NCBI GenBank assembly: GCA_001596135.1
Contig: CP014773.1
Coordinates: 1,798,001-1,862,000 of the forward strand
Source of the DNA: Mucilaginibacter sp. PAMC 26640
GTDB taxonomy: Bacteria; Bacteroidota; Bacteroidia; Sphingobacteriales; Sphingobacteriaceae
DNA: 64,000 nucleotides
Reading direction: 5' to 3'
In this document: positions 1 through 8,324 of the stretch, in pieces
How the letters are laid out: every line of letters begins with the position of its first letter
How positions within the stretch are numbered: the stretch's first letter is position 1
Translations under genes and position numbers: made by a program
The notes under the pieces: generated by a model
What the model saw: the letters and a program-made list of their open reading frames with translations, nothing else
Told to the model about the DNA's origin: nothing
Databases searched by the model: none

Positions 1-548
1 GTGAAGAAATGGCGCGATACATCCAGCATCATGCCCCTGTAGCCAAACCTGGGTGCGTCGTCAATGGTAACACAGGGCAATTGTACCGTAGCAGAGGGCT
101 GCACCGGGAACAATTGCATCAGCGTTTGCATTCCATAAAACAGGCCCGCACCCTTACCGGTAATAGTGATTTTTTTTGGGGTGATGGTAAGTTTATAACC
201 TTCTGCGGGTAACAGATCTGCCCCGGCAGCGGTAAGCACTAAGCCGGTGGCTGTTTTACTTTTATGATTGTATTTGCTTATCTTATTTTTAAAATGACCG
301 TTACTTTGCAGGAAATCCAATAAGAACAAAACCGTTCTATCCTTTGGGTTATCTGCCTTAATGGTGGTTGCCGAACTGAAAGTAAATGTCCCTGCAGATT
401 GAATAACCGAGGCAGGGGCAGGGATAATTCCTATATAAGGATCGGTTGCGGGTGCCTGCGCATGCAACTGACCAGCGCCCGCTATGAGCATAACTAATAC
501 CTTTAAAGTAATCCGAATAATTTTGTTTTGAGGAATTTTCTCGTTCAT
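1..548 (-). CDS. Beta-N-acetylhexosaminidase, GH20 (N-terminal part, cut by window edge)
   Basis: The gene reads leftwards from the ATG at 548 and runs off the window after 182 codons. Residues 1-29 form a signal peptide ending near LHAQA. The next ~130 residues fit the GH20b domain (IIPAPASV start, then KLTITPKKITITGKGAGLFYGMQ-type strands). The last visible residues, FGYRGMMLDVSRHF, are the hallmark start of the GH20 catalytic barrel. The product should be an exported enzyme removing terminal GlcNAc/GalNAc from chitin- or glycan-derived oligosaccharides. The catalytic Asp-Glu pair lies outside the window. A second, different GH20 sits at 15540. It is divergent from the PfkB kinase gene. Confidence 0.85.
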   Translation of the reverse strand, partial: MNEKIPQNKIIRITLKVLVMLIAGAGQLHAQAPATDPYIGIIPAPASVIQSAGTFTFSSATTIKADNPKDRTVLFLLDFLQSNGHFKNKISKYNHKSKTATGLVLTAAGADLLPAEGYKLTITPKKITITGKGAGLFYGMQTLMQLFPVQPSATVQLPCVTIDDAPRFGYRGMMLDVSRHFF

Positions 549-663
549 TATGAGGTAGATGTAAAATAACAGCCGCCAATTTAAGAATTATGTGTTAACA
601 ATTATATTAAGCTATGGTAACAAATACTCTACAAGCTTATCTTTACACCTTTAATAAAAACGC

Positions 664-1533
664 ATGTTTGATATTTGTTGCATAGGGCATATTACAATAG
701 ATAAAGTAGTTACCACCCGTTCGGTGATGCATATGGCCGGTGGAACGGCCTTTTATTTTTCGCACGCCATGCGTAATATGGATGTGAATTATGGGCTGGT
801 GACGGCCCTTGCCGAAACGGAATTGCAAAGCGTTACGGATCTGCGTGAACTGGGCATAGCGGTAACGGCTTTACCCAGTCAGCACTCTGTTTATTTTGAG
901 AATATTTATGGTGAGAACCAGGATAACCGTACCCAGCGGGTTTTACAGAAAGCGGATGCCTTTAGCATAGCTGACCTGGAAGGGGTGGAGGCCACTATTT
1001 TTCATTTAGGGCCCTTGCTTGCAGATGACATGCCTACCGATCTGATTAAAGACCTGTTCAGCCGTGGTAATGTATCGGTAGATGCCCAGGGGTATTTACG
1101 TGAGGTGATAGATCAGGGCGTACATGCCATTGACTGGACCGATAAAAAAGAAGCCCTGCAGTATGTAGATATTTTAAAAGTGAACGAACACGAGTTGGAG
1201 GTGCTTACCGGGTTTGCCGATATTGAGGAAGGTGCAAAAGTACTGGCCGAATGGGGCGTGAAGGAAGTGGTGATCACATTGGGCAGTATGGGTTCTGTAA
1301 TTTATGCTGATGATATTTTCACAACAATTCCGCCGTATAAACCAGCAGATATTGTGGATGCTACCGGTTGTGGTGATACCTATATGGCCGGCTATCTATA
1401 CCGGCGGATAAAGGGCGATAATGTATCAGATTCGGGCAAATTTGCGTCTGCAATGGCAGGTTTGAAGATCGGTAATGCGGGGCCTTTTAAAGGAACGGAA
1501 GACGATGTTCACGCAATGATGTTGCGGAAATAA
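664..1533 (+). CDS. PfkB-family carbohydrate kinase
   Basis: This 289-residue protein has the ribokinase/PfkB fold. An AGGTAFYFS segment at 25-33 fits the substrate-side glycine motif. TLGSMG lies at 205-210. The C-terminal signature DATGCGDTYMAGY at 232-244 contains the catalytic Asp238 and the anion hole. It should phosphorylate a sugar or nucleoside with ATP in the cytoplasm; the substrate cannot be read from sequence. The start at 664 gives the normal family N-terminus (FDICCIGHITID). It is transcribed alone, divergent from the GH20 gene, with a weak -7-like TATCTTTA about 20 bases upstream. Confidence 0.85.
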   Translation: MFDICCIGHITIDKVVTTRSVMHMAGGTAFYFSHAMRNMDVNYGLVTALAETELQSVTDLRELGIAVTALPSQHSVYFENIYGENQDNRTQRVLQKADAFSIADLEGVEATIFHLGPLLADDMPTDLIKDLFSRGNVSVDAQGYLREVIDQGVHAIDWTDKKEALQYVDILKVNEHELEVLTGFADIEEGAKVLAEWGVKEVVITLGSMGSVIYADDIFTTIPPYKPADIVDATGCGDTYMAGYLYRRIKGDNVSDSGKFASAMAGLKIGNAGPFKGTEDDVHAMMLRK

Positions 1534-1767
1534 TAGTATAGCCGTTGGTTGTATCCAGTTAAATCTGCCCGGTTAATGTTTTGGAGGGTTTTTAATTGAG
1601 GGTTAAATCTGTAGAAATCCGACGTGTCCTCCGCACGCATTGACTTAGCGTTTACGCAAACATTATCAGTGGGTTAAATGAGCGAAAAAATTTTCATTTA
1701 ATTTTCATGTTCGTAAAATATTCCCATATTACTATCGTTATGTATTTAAACAAAAAAACGCTAGCTT

Positions 1768-1965
1768 ATGGGTCAAACCTTTACATCAAATTTTTACGCT
1801 GTCAACAACAAAGCTCAGATGAAAGATTCAGATGTGCATGAAAACCTGGACGCGGATGCAATGATATTTTATCATTCCATTCGTGCTGATTTGGATCTCT
1901 TGAAAAAGAAACCAAAGCTGCAGACCATTCATCACATCCTTGATTATTCAAAGAGCTTGCGTTAA
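1768..1965 (+). CDS. Small hypothetical protein (65 aa)
   Basis: A 65-residue ORF stands alone between the kinase and endonuclease III genes. It has an unstructured N-terminus, an acidic middle (residues 22-35) and a basic, helical C-terminus rich in Leu/Lys/His. There is no signal peptide, membrane segment or recognised domain. ATG start, no clear Shine-Dalgarno, as is normal for this phylum. The 230 bases upstream hold no other gene. I do not recognise the family; the coding call rests on an isolated, plausible composition and could be wrong. Confidence 0.5.
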   Translation: MGQTFTSNFYAVNNKAQMKDSDVHENLDADAMIFYHSIRADLDLLKKKPKLQTIHHILDYSKSLR

Positions 1966-1987
1966 GCCGCACAGCGTCTCCGAAACT

Positions 1988-2038
1988 GGTTCATAGATCA
2001 TGCAGTTTGGCATAAGCCGGCAGTGTGATTTATGAACC
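1988..2038. repeat. Inverted repeat downstream of the small gene
   Basis: GGTTCATA at 1988-1995 is exactly complementary to TATGAACC at 2031-2038, with a 35-base loop. It could be a weak transcript-end hairpin or chance; there is no T-tract. Confidence 0.3.
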
Positions 2039-2164
2039 TTTCTATTTTTAGCCAACCATCTACCCTTAATCTTACATAGTGGAAATGAAACGATTGTTGT
2101 TACTATGCAAAAAATCCAGGATTATTGTACTAACTACAGGCTATTAACTATGCACTTTTAACTA

Positions 2165-2923
2165 ATGCTCAAATCAGAACGTTACAGACACTTTTTAGAA
2201 TACTTTCAAAAAAACCAGCCTGCCCCGGAGACCGAACTTCATTACAATAGCCCTTATGAGCTGCTGGTAGCTGTTATATTATCGGCCCAGTGTACCGATA
2301 AGCGCATCAACCAGGTTACACCAAAACTTTTCGAACGCTTTCCTGACGCTGCTGCACTGGCGGCGTCTGATGCCGACGAGATCTTCAACTATATCCGCAG
2401 CGTAAGCTATCCTAATAACAAAGCCAAACATTTGGCTGGTATGGGCAAAATGCTGATGGAGGTTTTCCATGGCGAAGTGCCATCCGGGTTGGATGAGCTG
2501 CAAATGCTGCCGGGTGTGGGTCGCAAAACCGCCAATGTCATTGCTTCTGTAGTTTTTGATGCCCCGGCTATTGCGGTAGATACACATGTGTTTAGGGTGG
2601 CTAACCGGCTGGGCCTTGTACGTGCGAGTACCCCGCTGGCAGTTGAAAAGCAACTGGTAAAAAACCTGCCCGAAAATACACTGGCCGTGGCGCACCATTG
2701 GCTGATATTGCACGGCCGTTACATTTGCGTGGCGCGGAGCCCTAAATGTGAGATCTGCCCGCTAACCTGGTTCTGCAAATACTACGCCCAGCAAAATACC
2801 GGCGCCGCCTTGCTAAAGGCCGAAGCACTCAAACTGCGTAAAGTTAAAGATGCCAAAAAGAAAAAAGCGCTCAATATTATGGGGAAAGAATTGGCTAAAA
2901 GAGTTGTTGATAAAGATATTTGA
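2165..2923 (+). CDS. nth: Endonuclease III (base-excision DNA glycosylase/AP lyase)
   Basis: Removes oxidised pyrimidines and nicks abasic sites in base-excision repair. The helix-hairpin-helix LPGVGRKTANV lies at 115-125 with catalytic Lys121, followed by the GPD-loop aspartate Asp139 in VDTHVFRV. The 4Fe-4S cluster ligands are all present with standard C-x6-C-x2-C-x5-C spacing at Cys188, 195, 198 and 204. At 252 residues it is about 40 longer than the E. coli enzyme; the excess is a lysine-rich C-terminal tail (about 217-252), which may bind DNA (inference). It lies just upstream of recA in the same direction, but recA has its own promoter. Confidence 0.95.
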   Translation: MLKSERYRHFLEYFQKNQPAPETELHYNSPYELLVAVILSAQCTDKRINQVTPKLFERFPDAAALAASDADEIFNYIRSVSYPNNKAKHLAGMGKMLMEVFHGEVPSGLDELQMLPGVGRKTANVIASVVFDAPAIAVDTHVFRVANRLGLVRASTPLAVEKQLVKNLPENTLAVAHHWLILHGRYICVARSPKCEICPLTWFCKYYAQQNTGAALLKAEALKLRKVKDAKKKKALNIMGKELAKRVVDKDI

Positions 2924-3059
2924 AAGCTGGGTACTCATTAGCTAGCTTTACACAAGCCCCGTGCAATGTACAGCAATCTTCTTTTTATGGGGTAATTTGG
3001 CAGCGGTAATTAATTAAAAATAAATACTAAAATAATTAGCAAACAAATAAAACATTATT

Positions 3060-3067
3060 TATATTTG
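3060..3067 (+). promoter_or_regulatory. -7 promoter element of recA
   Basis: TATATTTG matches the Bacteroidota -7 consensus TAnnTTTG, 20 bases before the recA ATG. No good -33 TTTG is visible. A GTTTCACG segment follows immediately. Confidence 0.55.
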
Positions 3068-3086
3068 TTTCACGAAAAAAACACAG

Positions 3087-4103
3087 ATGAGCAGCAACAC
3101 GAACGCAGATAAAATGAAGGCTTTACAGCTTACCCTTGATAAGCTGGAAAAATCATACGGAAAAGGCACCATCATGAAAATGGGTGATGCCGCTATCGAA
3201 GCAACAGAAGTTATATCAACCGGCTCTTTGGGTTTGGATATAGCTTTGGGCGTTGGTGGCTTACCTAAAGGCAGGGTAATAGAGATCTACGGACCGGAAT
3301 CATCCGGTAAAACAACTTTGGCGATCCACGCAATTGCCGAATCGCAGAAGAAAGGCGGCATCGCTGCATTTATTGATGCGGAGCATGCATTTGACAGGTT
3401 TTATGCCAAAAAGCTAGGTGTTGATGTAGAGAACTTATTGATCTCTCAGCCGGATAATGGTGAGCAGGCTTTAGAAATTGCCGATAACCTGATCCGCTCT
3501 GGTGCTATTGATATATTGGTTATTGACTCCGTTGCTGCATTAGTGCCAAAGGCGGAGATCGAAGGTGAGATGGGTGATTCTAAAATGGGTCTGCATGCAC
3601 GTTTAATGTCGCAGGCATTACGTAAGCTTACCGGTACCATCAGCAAAACCGGATGCTGCTGTATCTTCATCAACCAGTTGCGCGATAAAATTGGGGTGAT
3701 GTTCGGTAACCCGGAAACTACTACAGGCGGTAACGCTTTGAAGTTTTACGCTTCTGTACGTTTAGATGTACGCCGTATCTCTCAAATTAAGGATACCGAT
3801 GAAGTATCAGGTAACCGCGTTAAGGTAAAGATCGTTAAAAACAAAGTAGCGCCTCCGTTCAGAATTGCTGAATTTGATATCATGTTTGGTGAAGGGATTT
3901 CCAAAGCCGGCGAAATTATCGACTTAGGTGTAGAATATAACATTATCAAAAAAGCGGGTTCATGGTTTAGCTATGGCGATACCCGCTTGGGGCAGGGCCG
4001 TGATGCAGTTAAACAACTGATACTGGATAACCCGGAACTGATGGAAGAACTGGAAGTGAAGATCAGAGCTACCGTAACCGGCGAATCGCTGGCTGAAGCT
4101 TAA
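3087..4103 (+). CDS. recA: Recombinase RecA
   Basis: ATP-dependent strand-exchange protein for homologous recombination and repair. The 338-residue length is typical. Walker [10 protein letters not shown] is at 69-77, a Walker B-type [10 protein letters not shown] near 143-152, and the [22 protein letters not shown] stretch holds DNA-binding loop residues (split here only by description). The C-terminus is short, ending SLAEA, rather than the long acidic tail of enterobacteria. No LexA box can be recognised upstream, so SOS control cannot be claimed. It ends before a strong hairpin. Confidence 0.98.
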   Translation: MSSNTNADKMKALQLTLDKLEKSYGKGTIMKMGDAAIEATEVISTGSLGLDIALGVGGLPKGRVIEIYGPESSGKTTLAIHAIAESQKKGGIAAFIDAEHAFDRFYAKKLGVDVENLLISQPDNGEQALEIADNLIRSGAIDILVIDSVAALVPKAEIEGEMGDSKMGLHARLMSQALRKLTGTISKTGCCCIFINQLRDKIGVMFGNPETTTGGNALKFYASVRLDVRRISQIKDTDEVSGNRVKVKIVKNKVAPPFRIAEFDIMFGEGISKAGEIIDLGVEYNIIKKAGSWFSYGDTRLGQGRDAVKQLILDNPELMEELEVKIRATVTGESLAEA

Positions 4104-4145
4104 GGTTTAGCTTACTGGTGATTGTTTTTCACCGCTTATATAATG

Positions 4146-4175
4146 ACAATGCCTTCCCAATGTGGAAGGCATTGT
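4146..4175 (+). terminator. Hairpin after recA
   Basis: A perfect 12-bp stem (ACAATGCCTTCC / GGAAGGCATTGT) with a 6-base loop lies 43 bases after the recA stop. The T-run after it is weak (AGTTT), so termination strength is uncertain. Confidence 0.6.
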
Positions 4176-4213
4176 AGTTTAAAGTATTGTGTTATTCGAT
4201 ATTTTGATTTTTT

Positions 4214-4221
4214 TATATTTG
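4214..4221 (+). promoter_or_regulatory. -7 promoter element of the toxin-antitoxin operon
   Basis: TATATTTG fits TAnnTTTG, 19 bases before the chosen ATG at 4240. It lies inside the longer GTG-initiated reading frame that begins at 4189, which argues for the shorter start. Confidence 0.5.
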
Positions 4222-4239
4222 ATTAGTGCATTAAAACAA

Positions 4240-4497
4240 ATGGAAATGGAAGAGATAGCAATGAAAGCAGATCTGTTTGATAAAATAAGTCATTTAGAAG
4301 GTGAACAGCTACAGCAATTATATGGGCTGGTGCTTAACTATTTAAACGGGCAGGAAGATGAGACAGACTGGGATAAATTACCGGAGTATCAAAAGGAGAG
4401 AATAACAGAAAGCTTGAAGCAAGCGGATGAAGGTTTAGGAAGGCCGTTGGATATTGTATTGAAAGATTTAAGGCAAAAGTATGGATTAAATGATTAA
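4240..4497 (+). CDS. Antitoxin of a RelE/ParE-type module
   Basis: This 85-residue protein resembles short addiction-module antitoxins. A helical N-terminal part (KADLFDKISHLEGEQLQQLY) is followed by the typical C-terminal block with QKERITESLKQADEG and a KDLRQKYG end, the part that normally wraps the toxin. The start is uncertain among ATGs at 4240, 4246 and 4261; 4240 was chosen because the -7 element lies just upstream. The stop overlaps the toxin ATG (ATGATTAA), the usual coupling in such modules. It likely represses its own promoter (inference from the family). Confidence 0.7.
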   Translation: MEMEEIAMKADLFDKISHLEGEQLQQLYGLVLNYLNGQEDETDWDKLPEYQKERITESLKQADEGLGRPLDIVLKDLRQKYGLND

Positions 4498-4784
4498 AGA
4501 AATTATACTTAGCTGAAAGATGTCTTGAAAACGTAGTGATATATCTAACAAATGAGTGGGGCGTTGCTACCGCTAATGATTTTGTAGAACGAGTGGAAAA
4601 AGTGTACAAATTTCTTGCTTTATCGCCAACCATTTATCCTTTTGTCAATAAATCTACGAGAGTTCAAAGGTGCATTCTCACCAAACACAATATCTTGTAC
4701 TTTATAGAATACCAAAATAGAATCATGATTGTTGATGTTTTCGTCACAAGGCAAAATCCCAAGAAACTGTCAGGGAGATTTTAA
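4490..4784 (+). pseudogene. RelE/ParE-family toxin, apparently frameshifted
   Basis: The ATG at 4490 overlaps the antitoxin stop and encodes MIKEIILS, the expected toxin N-terminus, then meets TGA at 4514-4516. A different frame, open from 4494, carries AERCLENVVIYLTNEWG and on to TKHNILYF and VFVTRQNPKKL, which are the diagnostic blocks of RelE/ParE toxins in this phylum. One small indel near 4512-4515 therefore separates the first strand from the rest. A GTG at 4536 could start a protein lacking that strand, which would probably be inactive. Alternatives are a sequencing error or programmed frameshifting; no slippery site is evident. Confidence 0.7.
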
Positions 4785-4792
4785 AAGATTTA

Positions 4793-5260
4793 CTACCTCA
4801 ACCTATCCGCAGACCTAACCAACTTCTCGTCACGCTGGATTGCTTTAACTGCAAAAATGATAAGGATGATACTAAGCGAGGTAAGAAACAAGCCAACACC
4901 CATGTTTTTGTATTCCAGCGTAATAGCGCCAACCACTTTTTTAACGGTTTGAGCCATCCAGAAGCTGTAACCTATCAAGATCAGTATTGCTACATAGCAC
5001 AAGGTGATCTGCTGCTTACGATTTTTGTAAAGGAAGATCAAGGCCAGCGGAACCAGTGCCGCTATCACCGTAACAATAGTTAAAGCAGTAAAAACTTCTA
5101 TGTGATTTTCTTGTCCGTTTACTATTTCGTAAACTCCGGTTACCGTTACATTTACCAGTTTGCCGCTCACGTAAATATTATGTGCCAGCGGGAACAGGAA
5201 CAAGCCGAACATTACGATAGAGGCAAACAGGAGGTATATACTTTGTATTCGTTGTAGCAT
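4793..5260 (-). CDS. DUF4293 membrane protein
   Basis: A 155-residue integral membrane protein starting MLQRIQSIYLLFASIVMFG, the characteristic opening of DUF4293, a Bacteroidota-specific family of unknown function. Four hydrophobic segments are visible at about 7-27, 53-75, 82-102 and 118-138, with a charged C-terminus. The frame stays open upstream to 5461, but the extra residues do not look like the family and would cross the truA start, so the ATG at 5260 was chosen. It is divergent from truA. Confidence 0.75.
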   Translation of the reverse strand: MLQRIQSIYLLFASIVMFGLFLFPLAHNIYVSGKLVNVTVTGVYEIVNGQENHIEVFTALTIVTVIAALVPLALIFLYKNRKQQITLCYVAILILIGYSFWMAQTVKKVVGAITLEYKNMGVGLFLTSLSIILIIFAVKAIQRDEKLVRSADRLR

Positions 5261-5373
5261 GTGTATTTTAAAAATTGATTTGCAATTTTGCTGCGCCAAA
5301 TATAACAGATATCCCGCGCTTATATTTTCAACTTTTGCAACATTTTTAAGGCCTGCAAGCTCGTAACAAAACT

Positions 5374-5381
5374 TACCTTTG
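5374..5381 (+). promoter_or_regulatory. -7 promoter element of truA
   Basis: TACCTTTG matches TAnnTTTG and ends only 5 bases before the truA GTG. Transcription would begin about at the start codon, suggesting a leaderless mRNA. Confidence 0.5.
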
Positions 5382-5386
5382 CCCTC

Positions 5387-6184
5387 GTGTCTGCTCAACA
5401 ACGTTATTTTATTGAATTGGCTTATGATGGTACCAAATACCATGGCTGGCAGGTGCAGCAAAATGCGGTAAGCGTGCAGGAGCTAATAAACAAAGCACTA
5501 TCTACTTTATTGCGCCAGGAAATTGAAACCGTAGGCTGCGGCCGGACTGATACCGGCGTACATGCTAAAGAATATTTTTTGCATTTTGCCCCCCAGCCCC
5601 CTGAAGGGGGAGCTGAAGATGCATTGCAAAAGTTCCCCCTTCAGGGGGTTAGGGGGCTCAACGCGCTGCTGCCGCATGATATCGCCATCAAACAAATCAT
5701 TCCTGTTCATCCGGATGCCCACGCGCGTTTTGATGCTACGCTGCGTTCCTATGAATACCATATCCATTTTGATAAGAACCCATTTTTAAACGGGTACTCC
5801 TGGTTGCTGCGCGACAGGCCAGACCTGGATAGGATGAACCGGGCGGCGGCAATCGTCATGGAATATACAGATTTTAGCTGTTTCAGTAAATCAAATACCC
5901 AGGTTAAAACCAATAATTGTAAAATTGTAAATGCGGTTTGGGAACAAACCGAAAATGGCATTGTATTTAAAATTTCAGCCGATCGTTTTTTGAGAAATAT
6001 GGTACGCGCAATTGTGGGTACATTATTAATGGTTGGCAAAGGCGATATGCAACCGGAAGACATCCGGAAGATTATAGAAAGTAAAAGCCGAAGCAATGCA
6101 GGCATGAGCGTACCGGCCTGCGGCTTGTATTTAACGGAAGTAAAATATCCGTATATGCCCCCAAGCCCCCTGAAGGGTAGGTAA
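5387..6184 (+). CDS. truA: tRNA pseudouridine(38-40) synthase TruA
   Basis: Converts U38-U40 of the tRNA anticodon arm to pseudouridine. The N-terminus ELAYDGTKYHGWQVQ and the catalytic motif CGRTDTGVHA (Asp55) are intact, as are the later blocks YEYHI, FSKSN and ADRFLRNMVRAIVGTL. GTG start. Two parts are not normal TruA. Residues about 69-90 (PQPPEGG...LQGVRG) are the in-frame translation of a palindromic repeat, placed between the strand after the catalytic loop and the RLNALLPHDI-type helix. The last residues PPSPLKGR come from a second repeat copy. The frame is open throughout, so the enzyme is probably still made. Confidence 0.93.
   Translation: MSAQQRYFIELAYDGTKYHGWQVQQNAVSVQELINKALSTLLRQEIETVGCGRTDTGVHAKEYFLHFAPQPPEGGAEDALQKFPLQGVRGLNALLPHDIAIKQIIPVHPDAHARFDATLRSYEYHIHFDKNPFLNGYSWLLRDRPDLDRMNRAAAIVMEYTDFSCFSKSNTQVKTNNCKIVNAVWEQTENGIVFKISADRFLRNMVRAIVGTLLMVGKGDMQPEDIRKIIESKSRSNAGMSVPACGLYLTEVKYPYMPPSPLKGR
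5588..5657. repeat. Paired REP-like palindrome (REPIN-like) inside truA
   Basis: Two arms of about 27 bases lie in inverted orientation. The left arm is C-rich and contains GCCCCCTGAAGGGGGAGCT. The right arm (5631-5657) contains TTCCCCCTTCAGGGGGTTA. They are separated by about 16 bases. Each arm is itself palindromic around CCCCTGAAGGGG. Related copies occur at 6157, 13628-13656 and 13741-13772. Confidence 0.85.
6157..6180. repeat. Single REP-like element at the truA 3' end
   Basis: The core GCCCCCTGAAGGG matches the left arm of the element at 5588. It supplies the last codons (PPSPLKG) of truA; the stop follows at 6182-6184. No partner arm is found downstream, so this looks like a half element. 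Confidence 0.75.
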
Positions 6185-6197
6185 AATTGAAAATTAA

Positions 6198-8069
6198 ATG
6201 GCAAAGGATTCAAAAATCGATATAGCAAAAACTCCCACTTCTGGGAGCAAGGCCGCCCCGGCTGCAGGGGCAATTACCGGCAAAGCCTTTGATTGGCATT
6301 TGTTGAAACGCATTATGCACTACGTTAAACCATATACATCGGTTTTTGTGGTTGCAGCATTCCTGACTATTTTTTTGGCGGTAATTGCTTTGGCGCAGCC
6401 TATCCTCATCCAATTAACCCTGGATAAATACATCCTTGCAAACGATTATAATGGGCTGCTATTTATGGTTGAACTGATGATTGGCCAGCTGATCATACAA
6501 ACCATAGCACAGTATTACCAAACCTACCTGACCAACTCCCTTGGTCAGTCTGTTATAAAAGATCTGCGGATTGATGTGTTTAACCACGTAACCAGTCTCC
6601 GTTTAAAGTATTTCGACCGTACGCCAATTGGAATGCTCATTACCCGCACCGTATCCGACCTGGAAACCATAGCTGATATATTTTCGGAGGGATTGATCTC
6701 CATCATGGGCGATATGCTACTGGTGTTTGCGGTGATCGGCTATATGCTTTGGCAGGATTGGAAACTGGCACTCATTACACTTATTCCGATGCCGCTTTTG
6801 TTTGCCTCAACCTATGTGTTTAAAGAGGCTATCAAATCATCTTTTCAGGAGGTGCGTACCCAGGTGGCGCAGCTGAACACTTTCCTCGCCGAGCACATCA
6901 GCGGGATCAGCATCATCCAGTATTTTTCGCGGGAGGATCAGGAGATGCGGAAGTTCCGCGCGGTGAACCAAAAATACCGCGATGCCAATATCCGGTCTAA
7001 CTGGTACTATTCCATTTTTTTCCCGGTAGTGGAGATCTTGTTTGCTATTTGTATGGCACTGCTGGTTTGGTACGGATGTAAACGTATCCTCAGCGATGAA
7101 CAATTACACAGTATCTCAGCATCACCAAACGGTGTTACGCCGGGTGTAATAACGGGTTTTATTGTATTGTTAAACATGCTTTTCCGCCCCATCCGCCAGC
7201 TGGCCGATAAATTCAATACCCTCCAAATGGGTATGGTGGGGGCCGACCGGATCTTTAAAGTGTTGGATACCGACGAGGTAGCCACCGACGATGGTAAACT
7301 TGCCCCTGCTGTTCTGCAAGGCGACATTGAGTTTAAAAATGTTTGGTTTGCTTATAACGATGAGAACTGGGTATTGAAAGATATCAATTTCCATATAAAA
7401 CCCGGTGAAACGCTGGCACTCGTGGGCGCAACCGGCGCTGGTAAATCATCCACCATCAACATCCTTAACCGCTTTTATGATATCGGCAAGGGTACAGTAA
7501 AAGTAGATGGGCACGACATTCGTGAGTATGAAGTGGATTACTTGCGGTCGCGGATTGCAACGGTGATACAAGATGTGTTTTTATTTACAGATACCATCGG
7601 CAACAACATCAGTCTGAACAATACCAATATTACCCGGGAAGAAATCATTAAGGCAGCGAAAGATGTAGGGGCGCATGAGTTTATTGAGCGTTTACCGGGA
7701 GGCTATGATTACAATGTGATGGAACGCGGTGCAACACTTTCCGCAGGGCAGGCCCAACTCATCTCCTTTATCCGTGCGCTGGTATATAACCCGGCCATTT
7801 TAGTACTGGATGAAGCAACGTCATCGGTGGATACCGAGACAGAATTACTGATTCAGCATGCTATCAACAAATTGATGCAGGGCCGTACAGCCATAGTGAT
7901 TGCGCACCGTTTATCTACCATTCAAAATGCGGATAAGATCATTGTGCTGGATCACGGAGAGATCAAAGAAATGGGTACCCACCAAGAATTGCTGCGGATA
8001 GAAGGCGGCTATTACCGCAAACTCTACGATCTGCAATTTAATTCAGCGGGTATCGCCAAATCGATATAA
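6198..8069 (+). CDS. ABC exporter, fused permease-ATPase (MsbA/MDR-like)
   Basis: A 623-residue half-transporter with six membrane segments in residues ~40-330 and a nucleotide-binding domain after ~370. Walker A GATGAGKS is at 410-417, Q-loop VIQDVFLF near 455, Walker B ILVLDEATS near 534-542 and switch AHRLST near 572. The signature is LSAGQ (514-518) instead of LSGGQ, a tolerated variant. The N-terminal 30 residues are Ala/Lys-rich and hydrophilic. It is a homodimeric exporter of lipid or drug-like substrates; the substrate is unknown. It starts 13 bases after truA, so may be co-transcribed with it. Confidence 0.9.
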   Translation: MAKDSKIDIAKTPTSGSKAAPAAGAITGKAFDWHLLKRIMHYVKPYTSVFVVAAFLTIFLAVIALAQPILIQLTLDKYILANDYNGLLFMVELMIGQLIIQTIAQYYQTYLTNSLGQSVIKDLRIDVFNHVTSLRLKYFDRTPIGMLITRTVSDLETIADIFSEGLISIMGDMLLVFAVIGYMLWQDWKLALITLIPMPLLFASTYVFKEAIKSSFQEVRTQVAQLNTFLAEHISGISIIQYFSREDQEMRKFRAVNQKYRDANIRSNWYYSIFFPVVEILFAICMALLVWYGCKRILSDEQLHSISASPNGVTPGVITGFIVLLNMLFRPIRQLADKFNTLQMGMVGADRIFKVLDTDEVATDDGKLAPAVLQGDIEFKNVWFAYNDENWVLKDINFHIKPGETLALVGATGAGKSSTINILNRFYDIGKGTVKVDGHDIREYEVDYLRSRIATVIQDVFLFTDTIGNNISLNNTNITREEIIKAAKDVGAHEFIERLPGGYDYNVMERGATLSAGQAQLISFIRALVYNPAILVLDEATSSVDTETELLIQHAINKLMQGRTAIVIAHRLSTIQNADKIIVLDHGEIKEMGTHQELLRIEGGYYRKLYDLQFNSAGIAKSI

Positions 8070-8072
8070 ACA

Positions 8073-8324
8073 CTATTTGGATTCCAATCCCCGTGCGTCA
8101 TCATCAGCGGCATCCGGCTGATCTTCTTTCGGTGCTTCCTTATTAGGGCTTACAGGTTGTTCCTCGTTTTCGTACCTTTTAGCTATGTTCTCCTGTTGGG
8201 GTTCATCTGCATGGTACTCTTTGTCCTCTTTTTTCACCACGCTCTCGCGGCCGTTGTCCGCAGGCCTTTCGGTTGGCGTGTCAGATGGAGATGGTTTGCT
8301 GTGGTTGTTTGCTGGCGTTGTCAT
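8073..8324 (-). CDS. Hydrophilic low-complexity protein (83 aa)
   Basis: An 83-residue, highly charged protein starting MTTPANNHSKPSPSD, rich in Glu, Asp, Lys, Pro and Asn, with no hydrophobic segment. It looks intrinsically disordered. The frame can extend upstream to an ATG at 8366, but the added residues include Cys-Cys and look unlike the rest. It is convergent with the ABC transporter, stopping 3 bases from it. Function is unknown; similar short acidic proteins are common in related genomes but are poorly conserved. Confidence 0.5.
   Translation of the reverse strand: MTTPANNHSKPSPSDTPTERPADNGRESVVKKEDKEYHADEPQQENIAKRYENEEQPVSPNKEAPKEDQPDAADDDARGLESK

Noticed and set aside
2279-2713. 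A 144-residue open frame on the minus strand within nth
   Set aside because: Complete overlap with endonuclease III, whose catalytic and iron-sulfur residues are all intact; the opposite frame has no recognisable protein pattern.
5749-6273. A 174-residue minus-strand frame over the end of truA
   Set aside because: Shadow of truA and the following repeat; no independent start signal.
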